Source: Rhodanobacter sp. 7MK24
Lineage (GTDB): Bacteria; Pseudomonadota; Gammaproteobacteria; Xanthomonadales; Rhodanobacteraceae
Assembly (NCBI RefSeq): GCF_014842995.1
Contig: NZ_JACYXL010000001.1
Location: 559,183-623,182 of the forward strand
Length of the DNA stretch: 64,000 bases
Direction of reading: 5' to 3'
In this document: positions 8,113-18,354 of the stretch, in pieces
Layout: every line of letters starts with the position of its first letter
Numbering within the stretch: the stretch's first letter is position 1
Position numbers and translations under genes: made by a program
Notes under the pieces: model-generated
What the model saw: only the letters and a program-made list of their open reading frames with translations
Database searches by the model: none
Told to the model about the DNA's origin: nothing

Positions 8113-9480
8113 ATGAGCCAAGACCTGCAGCGCCGCCTCACGCCGCGCCACATCACTTTCATGGCGCTGGGCATGTGCATAGGCGCCGGGCTGTTCCTCG
8201 GTTCGGGCAGCACGATCAAGCTGGCCGGGCCGTCGGTGCTGTTCGCCTACCTGATCTGCGGCGCGATGATCTTCATCATCATGCGCGCGTTGGGCGAGAT
8301 GGCGGCGCACGAGCCCATTGCCGGCTCCTTCAGCGCCTATGCGCACAAATACCTCGGGCCGTTCGCCGGTTACCTCACCGGCTGGAACTACTGGATCCTG
8401 ATGATGGGCGTAGGCATCGTCGAGAGCACGGCGGTGGGCATCTACATGAAGACCTGGTTTCCCGCTTCGCCGCAGTGGATCTGGGCTTTCGCCAGCGTGG
8501 CGATGATCGGCGGACTGAACCTGCTGGCAGTGAAGGTGTACGGCGAGCTGGAGTTCTGGTTCTCGCTGATCAAGGTGCTTACCGTGGTGCTGATGATCGC
8601 CGGCGGTTTCGCGATGATCTGGCTAGGCTGGGGCAACCACGGCACGCCGGTGGGCCTGTCCAACCTGTGGACGCACGGCGGCTGGTTCCCGCACGGCGTC
8701 ACCGGCATGGTGCTGGCGTTGCCGGTGCTGGTGTTTTCTTTCGGCGGCATCGAGACCATCGGCATGGCGGCAGCCGAGGCCGCACAGCCGGAATGCACGA
8801 TCCCGCGCGCGGTGAACTCGGTGATCTGGCGCATCCTGATCTTCTACATCGGCTCGCTGTTCGTGATCATGGCGATCTATCCGTGGAACGAGCTGGATGC
8901 GAACAGCAGCCCGTTCGTCACCACCTTCGCGCGGCTTGGCATTCCCAGTGCGGCGGGGCTGATCAACTTCGTGGTGATTACCGCGGCGCTGTCCAGCTTC
9001 AACTCCACCACCTTCAGTGGCAGCCGCATGCTGCACAGCCTCGCCACCAAGGGACAGGCGCCAGCAGCAATGGGCCGCACCAGCACGCAAGGCGTGCCGG
9101 TGCGCGGCGTGCTGGTGACGATGGCGTTCCTGCTGTTCGGCGTGCTGATGAACTACCTGGTGCCTGGGCGCATCTTCGGCATGATGATGTCCATCCTCGC
9201 GTTCAACACCGTGTGGACCTGGGGCATGGTGCTGGTGGCGCACTGGAGCTTCCGTCGCCGCCAGGCGCAGCCGCTGGGTTTCCGCCTGCGCGTGTGGCCG
9301 CTGTCCAGCGTGGTGTGCCTGGCCTTCCTCGCTTTCGTGTGGGTGATGCTGGGCTACAGCCCCGATACCCGCGTGGCGCTCTACGTGGGCGTGGCATGGA
9401 TCGCGCTGCTCACCGTGGCCTATTACGCGTTCGGTATCGAGCGGCGCATGCGGCAGGTCACTGCATCGGGCGTAGCCTGA
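8113..9480 (+). CDS. APC-superfamily amino acid permease
   Basis: 455 residues from ATG 8113 (MSQDLQRRLTPRHITFMALG). The first helix carries the unwound glycine motif GMCIGAGLFLGSGS that binds the substrate amino/carboxyl groups in the AAT family, and about twelve hydrophobic segments follow. FGGIETIGMAAAEAAQPECTIPRAV matches the conserved region of AroP/ProY/CycA-type permeases. It is a proton-coupled inner-membrane importer of an amino acid; specificity is not readable. It probably shares a transcript with the rhomboid gene and ends at a strong intrinsic terminator. Confidence 0.92.
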   Translation: MSQDLQRRLTPRHITFMALGMCIGAGLFLGSGSTIKLAGPSVLFAYLICGAMIFIIMRALGEMAAHEPIAGSFSAYAHKYLGPFAGYLTGWNYWILMMGVGIVESTAVGIYMKTWFPASPQWIWAFASVAMIGGLNLLAVKVYGELEFWFSLIKVLTVVLMIAGGFAMIWLGWGNHGTPVGLSNLWTHGGWFPHGVTGMVLALPVLVFSFGGIETIGMAAAEAAQPECTIPRAVNSVIWRILIFYIGSLFVIMAIYPWNELDANSSPFVTTFARLGIPSAAGLINFVVITAALSSFNSTTFSGSRMLHSLATKGQAPAAMGRTSTQGVPVRGVLVTMAFLLFGVLMNYLVPGRIFGMMMSILAFNTVWTWGMVLVAHWSFRRRQAQPLGFRLRVWPLSSVVCLAFLAFVWVMLGYSPDTRVALYVGVAWIALLTVAYYAFGIERRMRQVTASGVA

Positions 9481-9512
9481 CTCCGGCATAGGTTCGCTTC
9501 GGCATCCCATCC

Positions 9513-9544
9513 AAAAGCGCGCGGCGCGGGCCGTGCGCTTTTTT
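9513..9544 (+). terminator. Intrinsic terminator after the amino acid permease gene
   Basis: A 13-bp stem (9513-9525 with 9530-9542, one G-T wobble) with a 4-base loop ends in TTTTTT at 9539-9544. It separates the permease from the frm operon. Confidence 0.9.
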
Positions 9545-9597
9545 CATGCGCATCGTTCGTCCGCACCTTCGCCCTGGCTGTGATGACTAGATGGCCT

Positions 9598-9614
9598 ATA
9601 CTCCCCCTGAGTAT
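9598..9614. promoter_or_regulatory. Likely FrmR operator
   Basis: ATACTC-CCCCT-GAGTAT: 6-bp inverted half-sites flanking a C-tract, 15 bases before the frmR start. CsoR/FrmR-family operators are known to have A/T-rich inverted ends around a short G/C tract, as here. FrmR bound here would block transcription of frmRAB until formaldehyde modifies it. The site is seen; binding is inferred. Confidence 0.65.
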
Positions 9615-9629
9615 CAGAGGCGAACGTCC

Positions 9630-9920
9630 ATGCCGTACTCGACTCACGAGAAGAAGCGGGCACTCGTGCGCGTGCGCCGTATCGACGGTCAGCTGGACGC
9701 GCTGGCGCAAGCGCTGGAGCAGGAGGTGGACTGTGGCGCCGTGCTGCAGCAGATCGCGGCGATCCGCGGCGCGGTGAACGGGTTACTGGGCGAGGTGCTG
9801 GAAAGCCATCTGCGCGCCAGCCTCGTACCCCGTGCAGGACCTAGGCGCCGCGCGACAAAAACAAATGACGCGGCGGCAATGGAGCAGACCATCGCCTTGC
9901 TGCGCACTTATCTCAAGTAG
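9630..9920 (+). CDS. frmR: FrmR, formaldehyde-sensing transcriptional repressor (CsoR/RcnR family)
   Basis: A 96-residue all-helical repressor from ATG 9630. Pro2, Cys35 and His60 are all present; Pro2 and Cys35 are the residues that formaldehyde cross-links in characterised FrmR, and Cys35-His60 distinguishes it from copper-sensing CsoR. The helix RVRRIDGQLDALAQALEQ contacts DNA. The C-terminal 30 residues are more basic than usual (GPRRRATKTND). It heads the frmR-frmA-frmB operon and has a palindromic operator just upstream, so it is very probably autoregulated. Confidence 0.92.
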   Translation: MPYSTHEKKRALVRVRRIDGQLDALAQALEQEVDCGAVLQQIAAIRGAVNGLLGEVLESHLRASLVPRAGPRRRATKTNDAAAMEQTIALLRTYLK

Positions 9921-11078
<1,158 letters not shown>

Positions 11079-11446
11079 CGGCAAGCCCATCTCCTCCAAG
11101 GAGCGAGATGGGAGTGAGGATATGGATGGAGCGCTGCGCTTCGACCGTAAGCTCACCTAGTGTTGGGCGCCGTCATGCGGCACATCCATGTACCTCATCC
11201 TTCGGGCGGTTTTCGCCGGGCAAATCGGCTTCCCTGCCGATTTGTCTCCCGAAGGGAGAAGGAGCAGTCGAGGCGGCTCGGATTAAACGGCTTCTTGCTC
11301 GTCATTCCGGCGAAAGCCGGGGTCCGTCGCCTGCAACGCCTCGAATGCAAAGCCGCTGGATTCTTGCTTGATCAGCCATTCGGCAGTTGAGAAGCGCCTC
11401 CAGGGATGACGAGCAAAATCAAAGCTTTCTTGATAGGGAGAATCCT
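11079..11446. other. frmA-frmB intergenic region with stem-loops, no gene seen
   Basis: A 368-base gap with no convincing coding frame. It holds a stem-loop in which 11221-11229 pairs with 11236-11244 (9 bp, 6-base loop), enclosed by CCTTCGGG (11199-11206) pairing with CCCGAAGG (11248-11255), and then a dispersed-type inverted repeat at 11295-11416. The unusual size for an operon gap suggests later insertion of the repeats; frmB may rely on read-through or on a promoter I could not identify. Confidence 0.6.
11295..11416. repeat. Palindromic repeat, family B copy 1
   Basis: The ends TTGCTCGTCATTCC (11295-11308) and 11403-11416 are inverted copies with one mismatch. Inside, CCGGC-GAAA-GCCGG (11307-11320) forms a GNRA-capped hairpin. 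The CGTCATYCCGGCG core is shared with the element at 12302-12389, so both belong to one dispersed family. Confidence 0.6.
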
Positions 11447-12283
11447 ATGAACCTTGAGCGCATCGAACACCGCGCCTGCTTCGGCGGCTGGCAGGACGTG
11501 TACCGCCACGACTCGGCTGTCCTGGGCTGCACGATGAACTTCGCCGTCTACCTGCCGCCGCAGGCGGGGCAGGAGCGACTGCCGGTGCTGTACTGGCTGT
11601 CGGGCCTCACCTGCACTGAACAGAACTTCATCGCCAAGGCCGGCGCACAGCGCTACGCGGCCGAACATGGCGTGGTCGTGGTGGCGCCGGACACCAGTCC
11701 GCGCGGCGAGGGCGTGGCGGATGATCCGGCGTATGACCTAGGCCAGGGTGCGGGCTTCTATCTCAACGCCACCGAGCAGCCATGGGCGGCGCATTACCGC
11801 ATGCGCGACTACGTGGTGGACGAGCTGCCTGCGCTGGTGGAGGCCAATTTCTCCGTCAACGATGCGCGTGGCATCAGCGGACATTCGATGGGCGGGCATG
11901 GCGCGCTGACGATCGCCCTGGGCAATCCGGGGCGGTACCGCAGCGTGTCGGCGTTTTCACCCATCGTTGCACCCGCAAAGGTGCCCTGGGGCGAGAAGGC
12001 CTTCTCGGCTTATCTCGGTCCGGACCGTGCGCAATGGGCACGCCATGACGCCACCGGGCTGCTGAAGACGGCCAGCGAGCGGTTGCCGCTGCTGGTAGAC
12101 CAGGGTGAGGTCGATGAATTCCTCGCCACGCAGCTCAAGCCGGAATTGCTGCGCGAAGCCTGCGCGAAGGCGAACCATCCGCTGACCCTGCGCCTGCATC
12201 CAGGCTACGACCACAGCTACTACTTCGTGGCCAGCTTCATCGGCGAGCACATCGCCTGGCATGCGCGGGCGATGAAAGCTTGA
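11447..12283 (+). CDS. frmB: S-formylglutathione hydrolase
   Basis: A 278-residue alpha/beta-hydrolase of the esterase D family from ATG 11447. The nucleophile is Ser147 in [18 protein letters not shown] matches the oxyanion region, and the C-terminal [18 protein letters not shown] contains the catalytic histidine, with the aspartate in [11 protein letters not shown]. It hydrolyses S-formylglutathione to formate and glutathione, completing the pathway begun by FrmA. AGGGAGAA lies just upstream of the start. A large inverted repeat follows and probably ends the transcript. Confidence 0.95.
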   Translation: MNLERIEHRACFGGWQDVYRHDSAVLGCTMNFAVYLPPQAGQERLPVLYWLSGLTCTEQNFIAKAGAQRYAAEHGVVVVAPDTSPRGEGVADDPAYDLGQGAGFYLNATEQPWAAHYRMRDYVVDELPALVEANFSVNDARGISGHSMGGHGALTIALGNPGRYRSVSAFSPIVAPAKVPWGEKAFSAYLGPDRAQWARHDATGLLKTASERLPLLVDQGEVDEFLATQLKPELLREACAKANHPLTLRLHPGYDHSYYFVASFIGEHIAWHARAMKA

Positions 12284-12301
12284 TGGAGCCCTGATTTCGC
12301 T

Positions 12302-12389
12302 CGTCATCCCGGCGCAGGCCAGGATCCAGCAGCAGTGTCGCTTGAGTGAGTTTGATCGCCACTGGATCCCGGCCTGCGCCGGGATGACG
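12302..12389. repeat. Palindromic repeat, family B copy 2; likely bidirectional terminator
   Basis: 28-base arms (12302-12329 and 12362-12389) are inverted with one mismatch around a 32-base centre. It lies between the convergent frmB and rapA genes, the usual place for such REP-like elements, and probably stops or insulates transcription from both sides. Its CGTCATCCCGGCG end is shared with the element at 11295. Confidence 0.75.
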
Positions 12390-12422
12390 AACAGGGAGCG
12401 CGGAGCCGATGGTGTTCCGCGA

Positions 12423-15272
12423 TCAGCGCAGCGCGAGGAAATCCGCGCTGACCACGAAGCGCACCGCGTCCAGTCGCAGGCGCGATTGCGGCAACGCGGT
12501 CAGCAGGGCGTCGCGTTCGGCGGCCACCGTGGCGATCTCCGCGGCACTGATCGAAGGGTTCACCGCAAGCAGTGCATGCAGGCGTGCCAGTTCCGCATCC
12601 AACGCCGCGGCTGCTTCGGCCGTGGCCTCGTCTATCGTGGCCTGCGCGCGCGCGCGCGCGGCGGCCTCGGCTTTCTCGAGCATCGGCGGCACCAGCTTGG
12701 CGAGGAACTTGCGGTAGCGCGGCACTTCGATGTTGCGGTCGGCGGCCTTGCGCAGTGCGATGTCGCTGGGCTGGAAATCCGTTCGCTCGGCGAGCCGGGT
12801 GTCGATGGTGATCGTGATCGGCAGCGCGGGCAGGAAGCGCTCCGCGTCGAGCCGGCGGTCGGCCACGCACTCCAGCACAAACACCGTCTGCAGCAGTGCG
12901 CTGCGCGGCGGCAGCGCATCGTCCACCATGAAGGCGGCGTTGCCCTGTTCGCCGGAGAGCGCGAGGTCGAGCGCGCCGGCGACCATCGGGTGGTCGAGCC
13001 GCAGCAACGGCAATTCCTCGCGCGCCAGCGCCACGGCGCGACTGAAGGTGGCCGACTGCGGGCCTTCGGCGAAACCGGGCAGGGCGTCGGTGGAGAGGTA
13101 TTGCGGGTCGAGCAGCAGCACCTTGCCGCCCAGTTCCTCGGCATGGATGCCATAGCCTTCCAGCAGGCGTTGCACGAAGGCATCGCGCGCGGGGTCGTCG
13201 TCCTCGCGGCGGAACGCGCGCTCCAGCTCGTCCGCGTGCGGGTCGCGGCTGGCCGCCAGTTCCAGCAGGTGGTCGCGGCCGGCACGGATCAGCTCGGCCA
13301 TCTGCTCGTGCGCGGCGCGGGTTTCGGCGAGCAGCACGTCCAGTTCCTGGTCGCGGTCATCGTCGCCGCGTGCATGCTGGCCGGCGAGCTGCGCCAGCGT
13401 GTCGCCAAAACGGCGAAGCAGTTCACGGCCGTCGGCGGGGCTCTGCCGGAACGCGTCCACGCCTTCGTCGTACCAGCGCGCCAGCACGTGCTGCGCGCTG
13501 TCGGCCACGGCGAGGATGTGGATGCTGATGTCGTGGCTCTGGCCGATGCGATCGAGGCGGCCGATACGTTGTTCGAGCAGGTCGGGGTCCAGCGGCAGGT
13601 CCCACAGCACCAGGCGGTGGGCGAACTGGAAGTTGCGACCCTCCGAACCGATCTCGGAACACAGCAGCAGGCGTGCACCGTCGGGTTGGGCGAAGTAGGC
13701 CGCGTTGCGGTCGCGCTGCACGATGCCCAGCCCCTCATGGAAGCGCGCGATGCCGGCGCCGGTGCGCGTGCGCAGGGCTTCTTCCAGGGCCAGCACCTTG
13801 GCCTGGCTGCGGCAGATCAGCAGGAACTTGTCTTGCGGATGTGCATCGAGCAATTCGACCAGCGCGTTTAGGCGTGGATCGTTCGTGTAGTCGTGTTCCA
13901 GTGCCGGTGACGGTTGCTGGATGTCGGCGTGGAACTCGGCGAGCAGCGACTGGCGCGTGGCTTCGTCCAGATTGCCGGCGTCCAGCACCTGCCATTGCGG
14001 CACGCGTTGCGGGAAGCCGCCGATGCCGGCGCGGCGGTTGCGGAACATCGCACGGCCGGTGCCGTGGCGATCGATCAGCGCGGCGAGGATTTCGCGCGCG
14101 TGCTCGGGCCTGGTGGTGTCGGCCAGGCGCGCCTCAAGCGTTGCGTCGGCTGCGAAGGCGGTGCGCAGCATGGTGCGCTCGGCTTCGTCCAGCGCCTCGC
14201 CGTCAAGCAGCTTGTCGGCCACCTGCGACAGCGGCTGGAAGCGTTCGGCTTCGGCGAGATAGCCGTCGAGGTCGTGGTAGCGCTGCGGATCGAGCAGGCG
14301 CAGGCGGGCGAAATGGCCGCTGCGGCCCAACTGCTCCGGCGTGGCGGTGAGCAGGATCACGCCGGGTGTCCTCGCAGCCAGCTGTTCCACCAGCGTGTAG
14401 CGTGGGCTGGCGGCTTCCGGCGCCCATGCGAGGTGATGCGCCTCGTCCACCACCAGCAGATCCCATGACGCGTCCAGCAATTGCTGCGCGCGCTTCGGAT
14501 TCGCCTCGAGAAAGGTGAAGTCCGCGATCACCAGTTGCTCGTCTTCGAACGGGTTGTCGGCGGACGCATCTTCGCCGGCCGACGTGAGCGCTTCGCAGCG
14601 CTCCTCGTCGTAGATGGCGAAGCTGAGGTTGAAACGGCGCAGCAGCTCCACGAACCACTGGTAGACCAGCGTGTCGGGCAACAACAGCAGTACGCGCGAA
14701 GCGCGGCCGGTGGCGAGCTGGCGCGCCACGATCATGCCGGCCTCGATCGTCTTGCCCAGGCCAACCTCGTCGGCCAGCAGTACGCGGGGCGGCCGACGCG
14801 CGGCGGCGATGCCTGCCACGCGCAACTGATGCGGAACCAGGCCGATGCGTGCGGCGCCAAGACCCCATGCAGGCGAGCGGCGCGCCTCGGCGCGGCGGCG
14901 CAGGCCTTCCACGCGCAACTCGAACTGCGCCACGGCATCGGTGCGGCCGCCGATCAGGCGGTCGTCGGCCTGGCTCACGCTCTGCTCGTCGTCGAGCTGC
15001 CCCTCGTGCAATTCGCGGCCCTCGCCGCGATAGATCAGCAGCTCCTCGCGGATCTCCACCTGCTCGACCAGGAACGCGATGCCCTTGCCGGCCACGCGCT
15101 GCCCGGCACGGAACTCCGCGCGCACCAGCGGGGCGGAATCCATCGCATAGGGCCGCAGCACGCCTGCCCTGGCGAACAGCACCTGCACGCCGCGCCCTTC
15201 CACGCGCAGCACGGTGCCGAGGCCGAGCTCGGGCTCGGCGGTGGAGATCCAGCGTTGACCAGGTACGAACAT
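12423..15272 (-). CDS. rapA: RapA (HepA), RNA polymerase-associated SWI2/SNF2 ATPase
   Basis: 949 residues from ATG 15272; E. coli RapA has 968. The N-terminal tandem Tudor-like domains (MFVPGQRWISTAEPELGLG onward) are followed by the helicase core: Walker A GLGKT at 171-175 in LLADEVGLGKTIEAG, DEAH at 276-279, LLTATP, and motif VI QRIGRLDRIGQ. The C-terminal part is the RapA-specific region. It binds core RNA polymerase and uses ATP to release stalled polymerase or to reactivate backtracked complexes. No strong ribosome-binding site is seen at this start; an in-frame TTG ten codons upstream is the alternative. Confidence 0.95.
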   Translation of the reverse strand: MFVPGQRWISTAEPELGLGTVLRVEGRGVQVLFARAGVLRPYAMDSAPLVRAEFRAGQRVAGKGIAFLVEQVEIREELLIYRGEGRELHEGQLDDEQSVSQADDRLIGGRTDAVAQFELRVEGLRRRAEARRSPAWGLGAARIGLVPHQLRVAGIAAARRPPRVLLADEVGLGKTIEAGMIVARQLATGRASRVLLLLPDTLVYQWFVELLRRFNLSFAIYDEERCEALTSAGEDASADNPFEDEQLVIADFTFLEANPKRAQQLLDASWDLLVVDEAHHLAWAPEAASPRYTLVEQLAARTPGVILLTATPEQLGRSGHFARLRLLDPQRYHDLDGYLAEAERFQPLSQVADKLLDGEALDEAERTMLRTAFAADATLEARLADTTRPEHAREILAALIDRHGTGRAMFRNRRAGIGGFPQRVPQWQVLDAGNLDEATRQSLLAEFHADIQQPSPALEHDYTNDPRLNALVELLDAHPQDKFLLICRSQAKVLALEEALRTRTGAGIARFHEGLGIVQRDRNAAYFAQPDGARLLLCSEIGSEGRNFQFAHRLVLWDLPLDPDLLEQRIGRLDRIGQSHDISIHILAVADSAQHVLARWYDEGVDAFRQSPADGRELLRRFGDTLAQLAGQHARGDDDRDQELDVLLAETRAAHEQMAELIRAGRDHLLELAASRDPHADELERAFRREDDDPARDAFVQRLLEGYGIHAEELGGKVLLLDPQYLSTDALPGFAEGPQSATFSRAVALAREELPLLRLDHPMVAGALDLALSGEQGNAAFMVDDALPPRSALLQTVFVLECVADRRLDAERFLPALPITITIDTRLAERTDFQPSDIALRKAADRNIEVPRYRKFLAKLVPPMLEKAEAAARARAQATIDEATAEAAAALDAELARLHALLAVNPSISAAEIATVAAERDALLTALPQSRLRLDAVRFVVSADFLALR

Positions 15273-15463
15273 TGCACAGCCATGTCGATTCAGGGGGGGC
15301 AATTATCCGCGCTGCGGGGCGGGATGGACAGCGAAGGCGCGACAAAAGGCCTTGTGAGCTATCGCTGCATTGCGGGATATTCATCACATAGGTACGGATG
15401 CACGGTTCCGCTTGTCGGTCAAATTTGTCCGCTGATCGCCTGACATCTAGCGCCAGCGCCCGT

Positions 15464-15477
15464 GGTGTGTAGATTGC
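15464..15477 (+). promoter_or_regulatory. Possible sigma-54 promoter for the minor pilin operon
   Basis: TGGTGTG-N4-TTGCA has the invariant GG (15464-15465) and GC (15476-15477) separated by exactly 10 bases, as required for sigma-54 -24/-12 promoters. It lies about 25 bases before the fimT start. The -24 half is only partly consensus and no enhancer site was identified. Confidence 0.35.
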
Positions 15478-15501
15478 ACAGTTGCAAACTAAGGGGGATC
15501 C

Positions 15502-16119
15502 ATGCGCGTTCCGTCGCAATCACGAAGCGTTCCGGCTATCGGCACGCCATGTCGCGCCCGTGGCTTCACCATCGTCGAACTGATGATCACGATTGCCGTC
15601 GCGGCAATCCTGCTGGTGATCGCGGTACCGAGCTTCAACAAGATCATCAACACCAATCGGCTCAATGCTGCGGCCAACTCCTTGATCGGTGCGCTCAACA
15701 CTGCGCGCATGGCAGCGATCCAGCAAAACGCCACGGCTCAATTCTGCAGCAACGTGGCAGCTACCAACAAAACTGGCTCCACCGATACGTTGGGCGTCGC
15801 GTGCAACACGAATACCGGGGAGGTCTTCGTGTTCTCTGCCGGCGCAACTTCCGCCACTCAGTTGACAGCCCCGCCACCCGAGTTGAGCGTTTCTTCGATA
15901 CAGATCCATGGCACTGTCGCGGCGATCCGTTACAACAGCCAGGGCCTGGGCTACGCGCCCGGTTCGACCACACCCTTTGACAGCTCGACGGGCGGTGTGG
16001 TGGTGGATGTCTGTTCGACGGCGCTCAGTAGCAACAACCATATCCAGATCAGTATGGCTGCCGGCAGCATCGTCAGTACCACTACCACTAGCAACACCGG
16101 CTCGGATACCTGCCCATGA
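15502..16119 (+). CDS. fimT: GspH/FimT family minor pseudopilin
   Basis: A 205-residue type IV minor pilin. The prepilin peptidase site is RG|FTIVELMI, with the conserved Glu at position +5 of the mature protein and a hydrophobic helix to about residue 45, followed by a Ser/Thr-rich beta domain with several cysteines. It should be processed by PilD and, with PilV, PilW, PilX and PilE, forms the priming complex that starts pilus assembly and presents PilY1. AAGGGGG sits directly before the ATG. It is the first gene of a six-gene operon and overlaps pilV by 4 bases. Confidence 0.9.
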   Translation: MRVPSQSRSVPAIGTPCRARGFTIVELMITIAVAAILLVIAVPSFNKIINTNRLNAAANSLIGALNTARMAAIQQNATAQFCSNVAATNKTGSTDTLGVACNTNTGEVFVFSAGATSATQLTAPPPELSVSSIQIHGTVAAIRYNSQGLGYAPGSTTPFDSSTGGVVVDVCSTALSSNNHIQISMAAGSIVSTTTTSNTGSDTCP

Positions 16120-16607
16120 TGCAGCGCGCGCAAACAGACATGTTGGGGCGCAGCCGCCAGTCGGGCGTGGGCCTCATCGAGGTATTGATCGCTGTGCTGG
16201 TGTTATCCATCGGTTTCCTAGGCATTGCCGCGTTGCAGGCGCGCTCGCTGTCGATGAACAACAGTTCGATGGCGCGCAGCATGGCCACCATAGACAGCTA
16301 TTCCATCCTTGATGCCATGCGTGCGGATCTGACCAACGCACAGAGCGGCACCTACAACACTGCGACCCCGCTAGCAGCCAATGCCTGCCCCACAACTACC
16401 GATACGTTGGCCCATACGCAGCTTACTCAATGGTGCAACCAACTGGCTGCCGGGCTTGGTGCATCCGCCAGCACCACTGGCAATATCAATTGCACGGGGA
16501 CATTGGGTATCTGCACCGTCACCGTGACGTACGACGACAGCAAGTCCAGATCCTCTGCCGCGGACACCACGACCATGCAGACCGTCACCACGCAGGCCAT
16601 GCTATGA
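16116..16607 (+). CDS. pilV: PilV, type IV pilus minor pilin
   Basis: A 163-residue minor pilin with cleavage site SG|VGLIEVLIAVLVLSIGFLG, the +5 Glu being present. The segment GIAALQARSLSMNNSSMARS after the transmembrane helix is typical of PilV. Its ATG overlaps the fimT stop (ATGA) and its own end overlaps pilW, indicating translational coupling. It sits in the inner membrane before incorporation near the pilus tip. Cysteines in the C-terminal domain probably form disulfides. Confidence 0.92.
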   Translation: MMQRAQTDMLGRSRQSGVGLIEVLIAVLVLSIGFLGIAALQARSLSMNNSSMARSMATIDSYSILDAMRADLTNAQSGTYNTATPLAANACPTTTDTLAHTQLTQWCNQLAAGLGASASTTGNINCTGTLGICTVTVTYDDSKSRSSAADTTTMQTVTTQAML

Positions 16608-17668
16608 GCCGCCGCCTCGCAAAAGCTCTTGCCGGCTTTACCCTGATCGAATTGATGGTGGCCATGCTGCTGGGGTTGATCGTCATCGGCGGCGTCACCA
16701 GCGTTTTTCTTGCCAATCAGCAGGTCTATCGCACCAATGCCGCGCTGGGGGATGTGCAGGATGGTACGCGCATGTCGTTCGAGATGCTTGCACAAAACAT
16801 CCGCGAAGCCGGGCTTCTTGGCTGCGGCAACAATGGGCAAGTGACCAACGTGTTGCCGGAGAGCCCCGCCAATGGCGGTACGGCATGGTGGGCCAACTGG
16901 AACAACAACCTTATGGGCTACGGTGCAGGCACGGCAGCCAATCCGGCGCTTACCGTTGGGACTGCGACGGGGAATCAAGTGTCGGGCACCGATTCACTGG
17001 CTGTCCTGAGTGCGGCGGACCTCGGTCTGAGCATCAACACCCAAGCCGTTTCAACCACGTCCTTCACACTCAATGGCACCAGTAGTGACCTTGCCGCTAA
17101 TAAGGTCATGATCGTGTGCGACCCTTGGGAAGCCACCATCTTCCGCGCCAGCAGTTATACCTCGGGCGCGAAACCAGTCATTGGCTATGCCTTGACCTCA
17201 GGCAGCACGACCGACAATACCTCCACCAATCTGCGTCCGTACAACACGGTAGGCGGTGTTGCTGCGACTTACGCTGCAAATTCGCCTATCGCGACGCTTG
17301 CGGCAGGTGTCTGGTACATCGGCTACAACCCCGTCGGGAACGGCAGCACATCGTTGTACCTTGCCAGCGTGGACACCACGACGGGCGCCGTCACGTCGCA
17401 GGAAATGGTGCGTGGCGTCACTGCTATGAGCATCAAGTACAACCTGCTCAATACGACCAGTTTCGTGACGGCGTCCGCCGTAGGGGCCAGCAATTGGTCG
17501 TCGGTGGTTGCGGTGCAGATCAGCCTGACCGTGCAACAAACCAGCACCGCAAACGCAGGAGTCAGTGCCAACGCCGGTACCTATACCGGCACGGGCACTA
17601 CTGCTGCCGCTGCACCGATTCAGCGCAGCTACACCATCACTTCCACTGTGCGCAACCGGGTGAACTGA
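16604..17668 (+). CDS. pilW: PilW, type IV pilus minor pilin
   Basis: 354 residues from ATG 16604, which overlaps the pilV stop. The prepilin motif is AG|FTLIELMVAMLLGLIVIGGV, and the downstream segment SVFLANQQVYRTNAALGDVQDGTRMSFE, which includes the PilW-specific helix, is followed by a long Thr/Asn/Ser-rich beta-domain. A frame continuous with this one extends upstream of 16604 but overlaps pilV and lacks pilin features. It is a priming-complex component with PilV, PilX and PilY1. Confidence 0.92.
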   Translation: MSRRLAKALAGFTLIELMVAMLLGLIVIGGVTSVFLANQQVYRTNAALGDVQDGTRMSFEMLAQNIREAGLLGCGNNGQVTNVLPESPANGGTAWWANWNNNLMGYGAGTAANPALTVGTATGNQVSGTDSLAVLSAADLGLSINTQAVSTTSFTLNGTSSDLAANKVMIVCDPWEATIFRASSYTSGAKPVIGYALTSGSTTDNTSTNLRPYNTVGGVAATYAANSPIATLAAGVWYIGYNPVGNGSTSLYLASVDTTTGAVTSQEMVRGVTAMSIKYNLLNTTSFVTASAVGASNWSSVVAVQISLTVQQTSTANAGVSANAGTYTGTGTTAAAAPIQRSYTITSTVRNRVN

Positions 17669-17669
17669 C

Positions 17670-18257
17670 ATGAGCCTGTTTCTCTTGCGTGGCTTGCAGC
17701 ATCGCTCTCGTCAGCGCGGCGTGGCCCTGGCGGTGGCAATGATCCTGCTATTGGTGGTCACTCTCGTGGGCCTTGCAGCGGTGAGCGGCACGCTCATGCA
17801 ACAGAAGATGTCGGCCAACTTCTACGATCGCCAAACCGCGTTCCAGTCCACCGAAGCGGCGATGCGTCAAGCAGCACTGGCCATCCAGGCGACCACAACG
17901 GCGGCGCCAGCCGGATTCTACGACTGCTCGACCCCTGCCGGAAGCAGCACAGCCGCCAATTCGTGCCTGTCCAATCCGTTTGTCGACACCAACGTACCGA
18001 GCAGCAATATCACCACCGTAGCGACCACTGCGTACAACGCTGGCAACATGGTGGCCAGCAAGCCACAGTACATCGTCCAGTATATGGGCAACTTCCCGAC
18101 GCCCGTGCCCCCGGTGAAGCAAACCAGCCACACGTCGTATGGCGGCTCGTCGGCCAAGCCGACGGCAGATTTCTATCGCGTCACTGCTCGCAGTGGCGAC
18201 CCGACAGTCATTGGCGGTCGCGCTTATGTGGTGCTGCAGTCAGTGTTCCGTAACTGA
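17670..18257 (+). CDS. pilX: PilX, type IV pilus assembly minor pilin
   Basis: A 195-residue protein with the PilX N-terminal domain: RQRG|VALAVAMILLLVVTLVGLAAVS then LMQQKMSANFYDRQTAFQSTEAAMR. Like other PilX proteins it lacks a glutamate at mature position 5, which suggests that it interacts differently at the pilus tip. It begins two bases after the pilW stop. A 97-base gap, the largest in the operon, separates it from pilY1. Confidence 0.92.
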   Translation: MSLFLLRGLQHRSRQRGVALAVAMILLLVVTLVGLAAVSGTLMQQKMSANFYDRQTAFQSTEAAMRQAALAIQATTTAAPAGFYDCSTPAGSSTAANSCLSNPFVDTNVPSSNITTVATTAYNAGNMVASKPQYIVQYMGNFPTPVPPVKQTSHTSYGGSSAKPTADFYRVTARSGDPTVIGGRAYVVLQSVFRN

Positions 18258-18354
18258 GCAATGTAAATAACCCTGTCCTGGCCGAAATAGTCTGGGCATG
18301 GCACGAATGAACTTGCGCGCGTCGCACGCTGGAAAGTCTGGAAGGGGTAAATCC

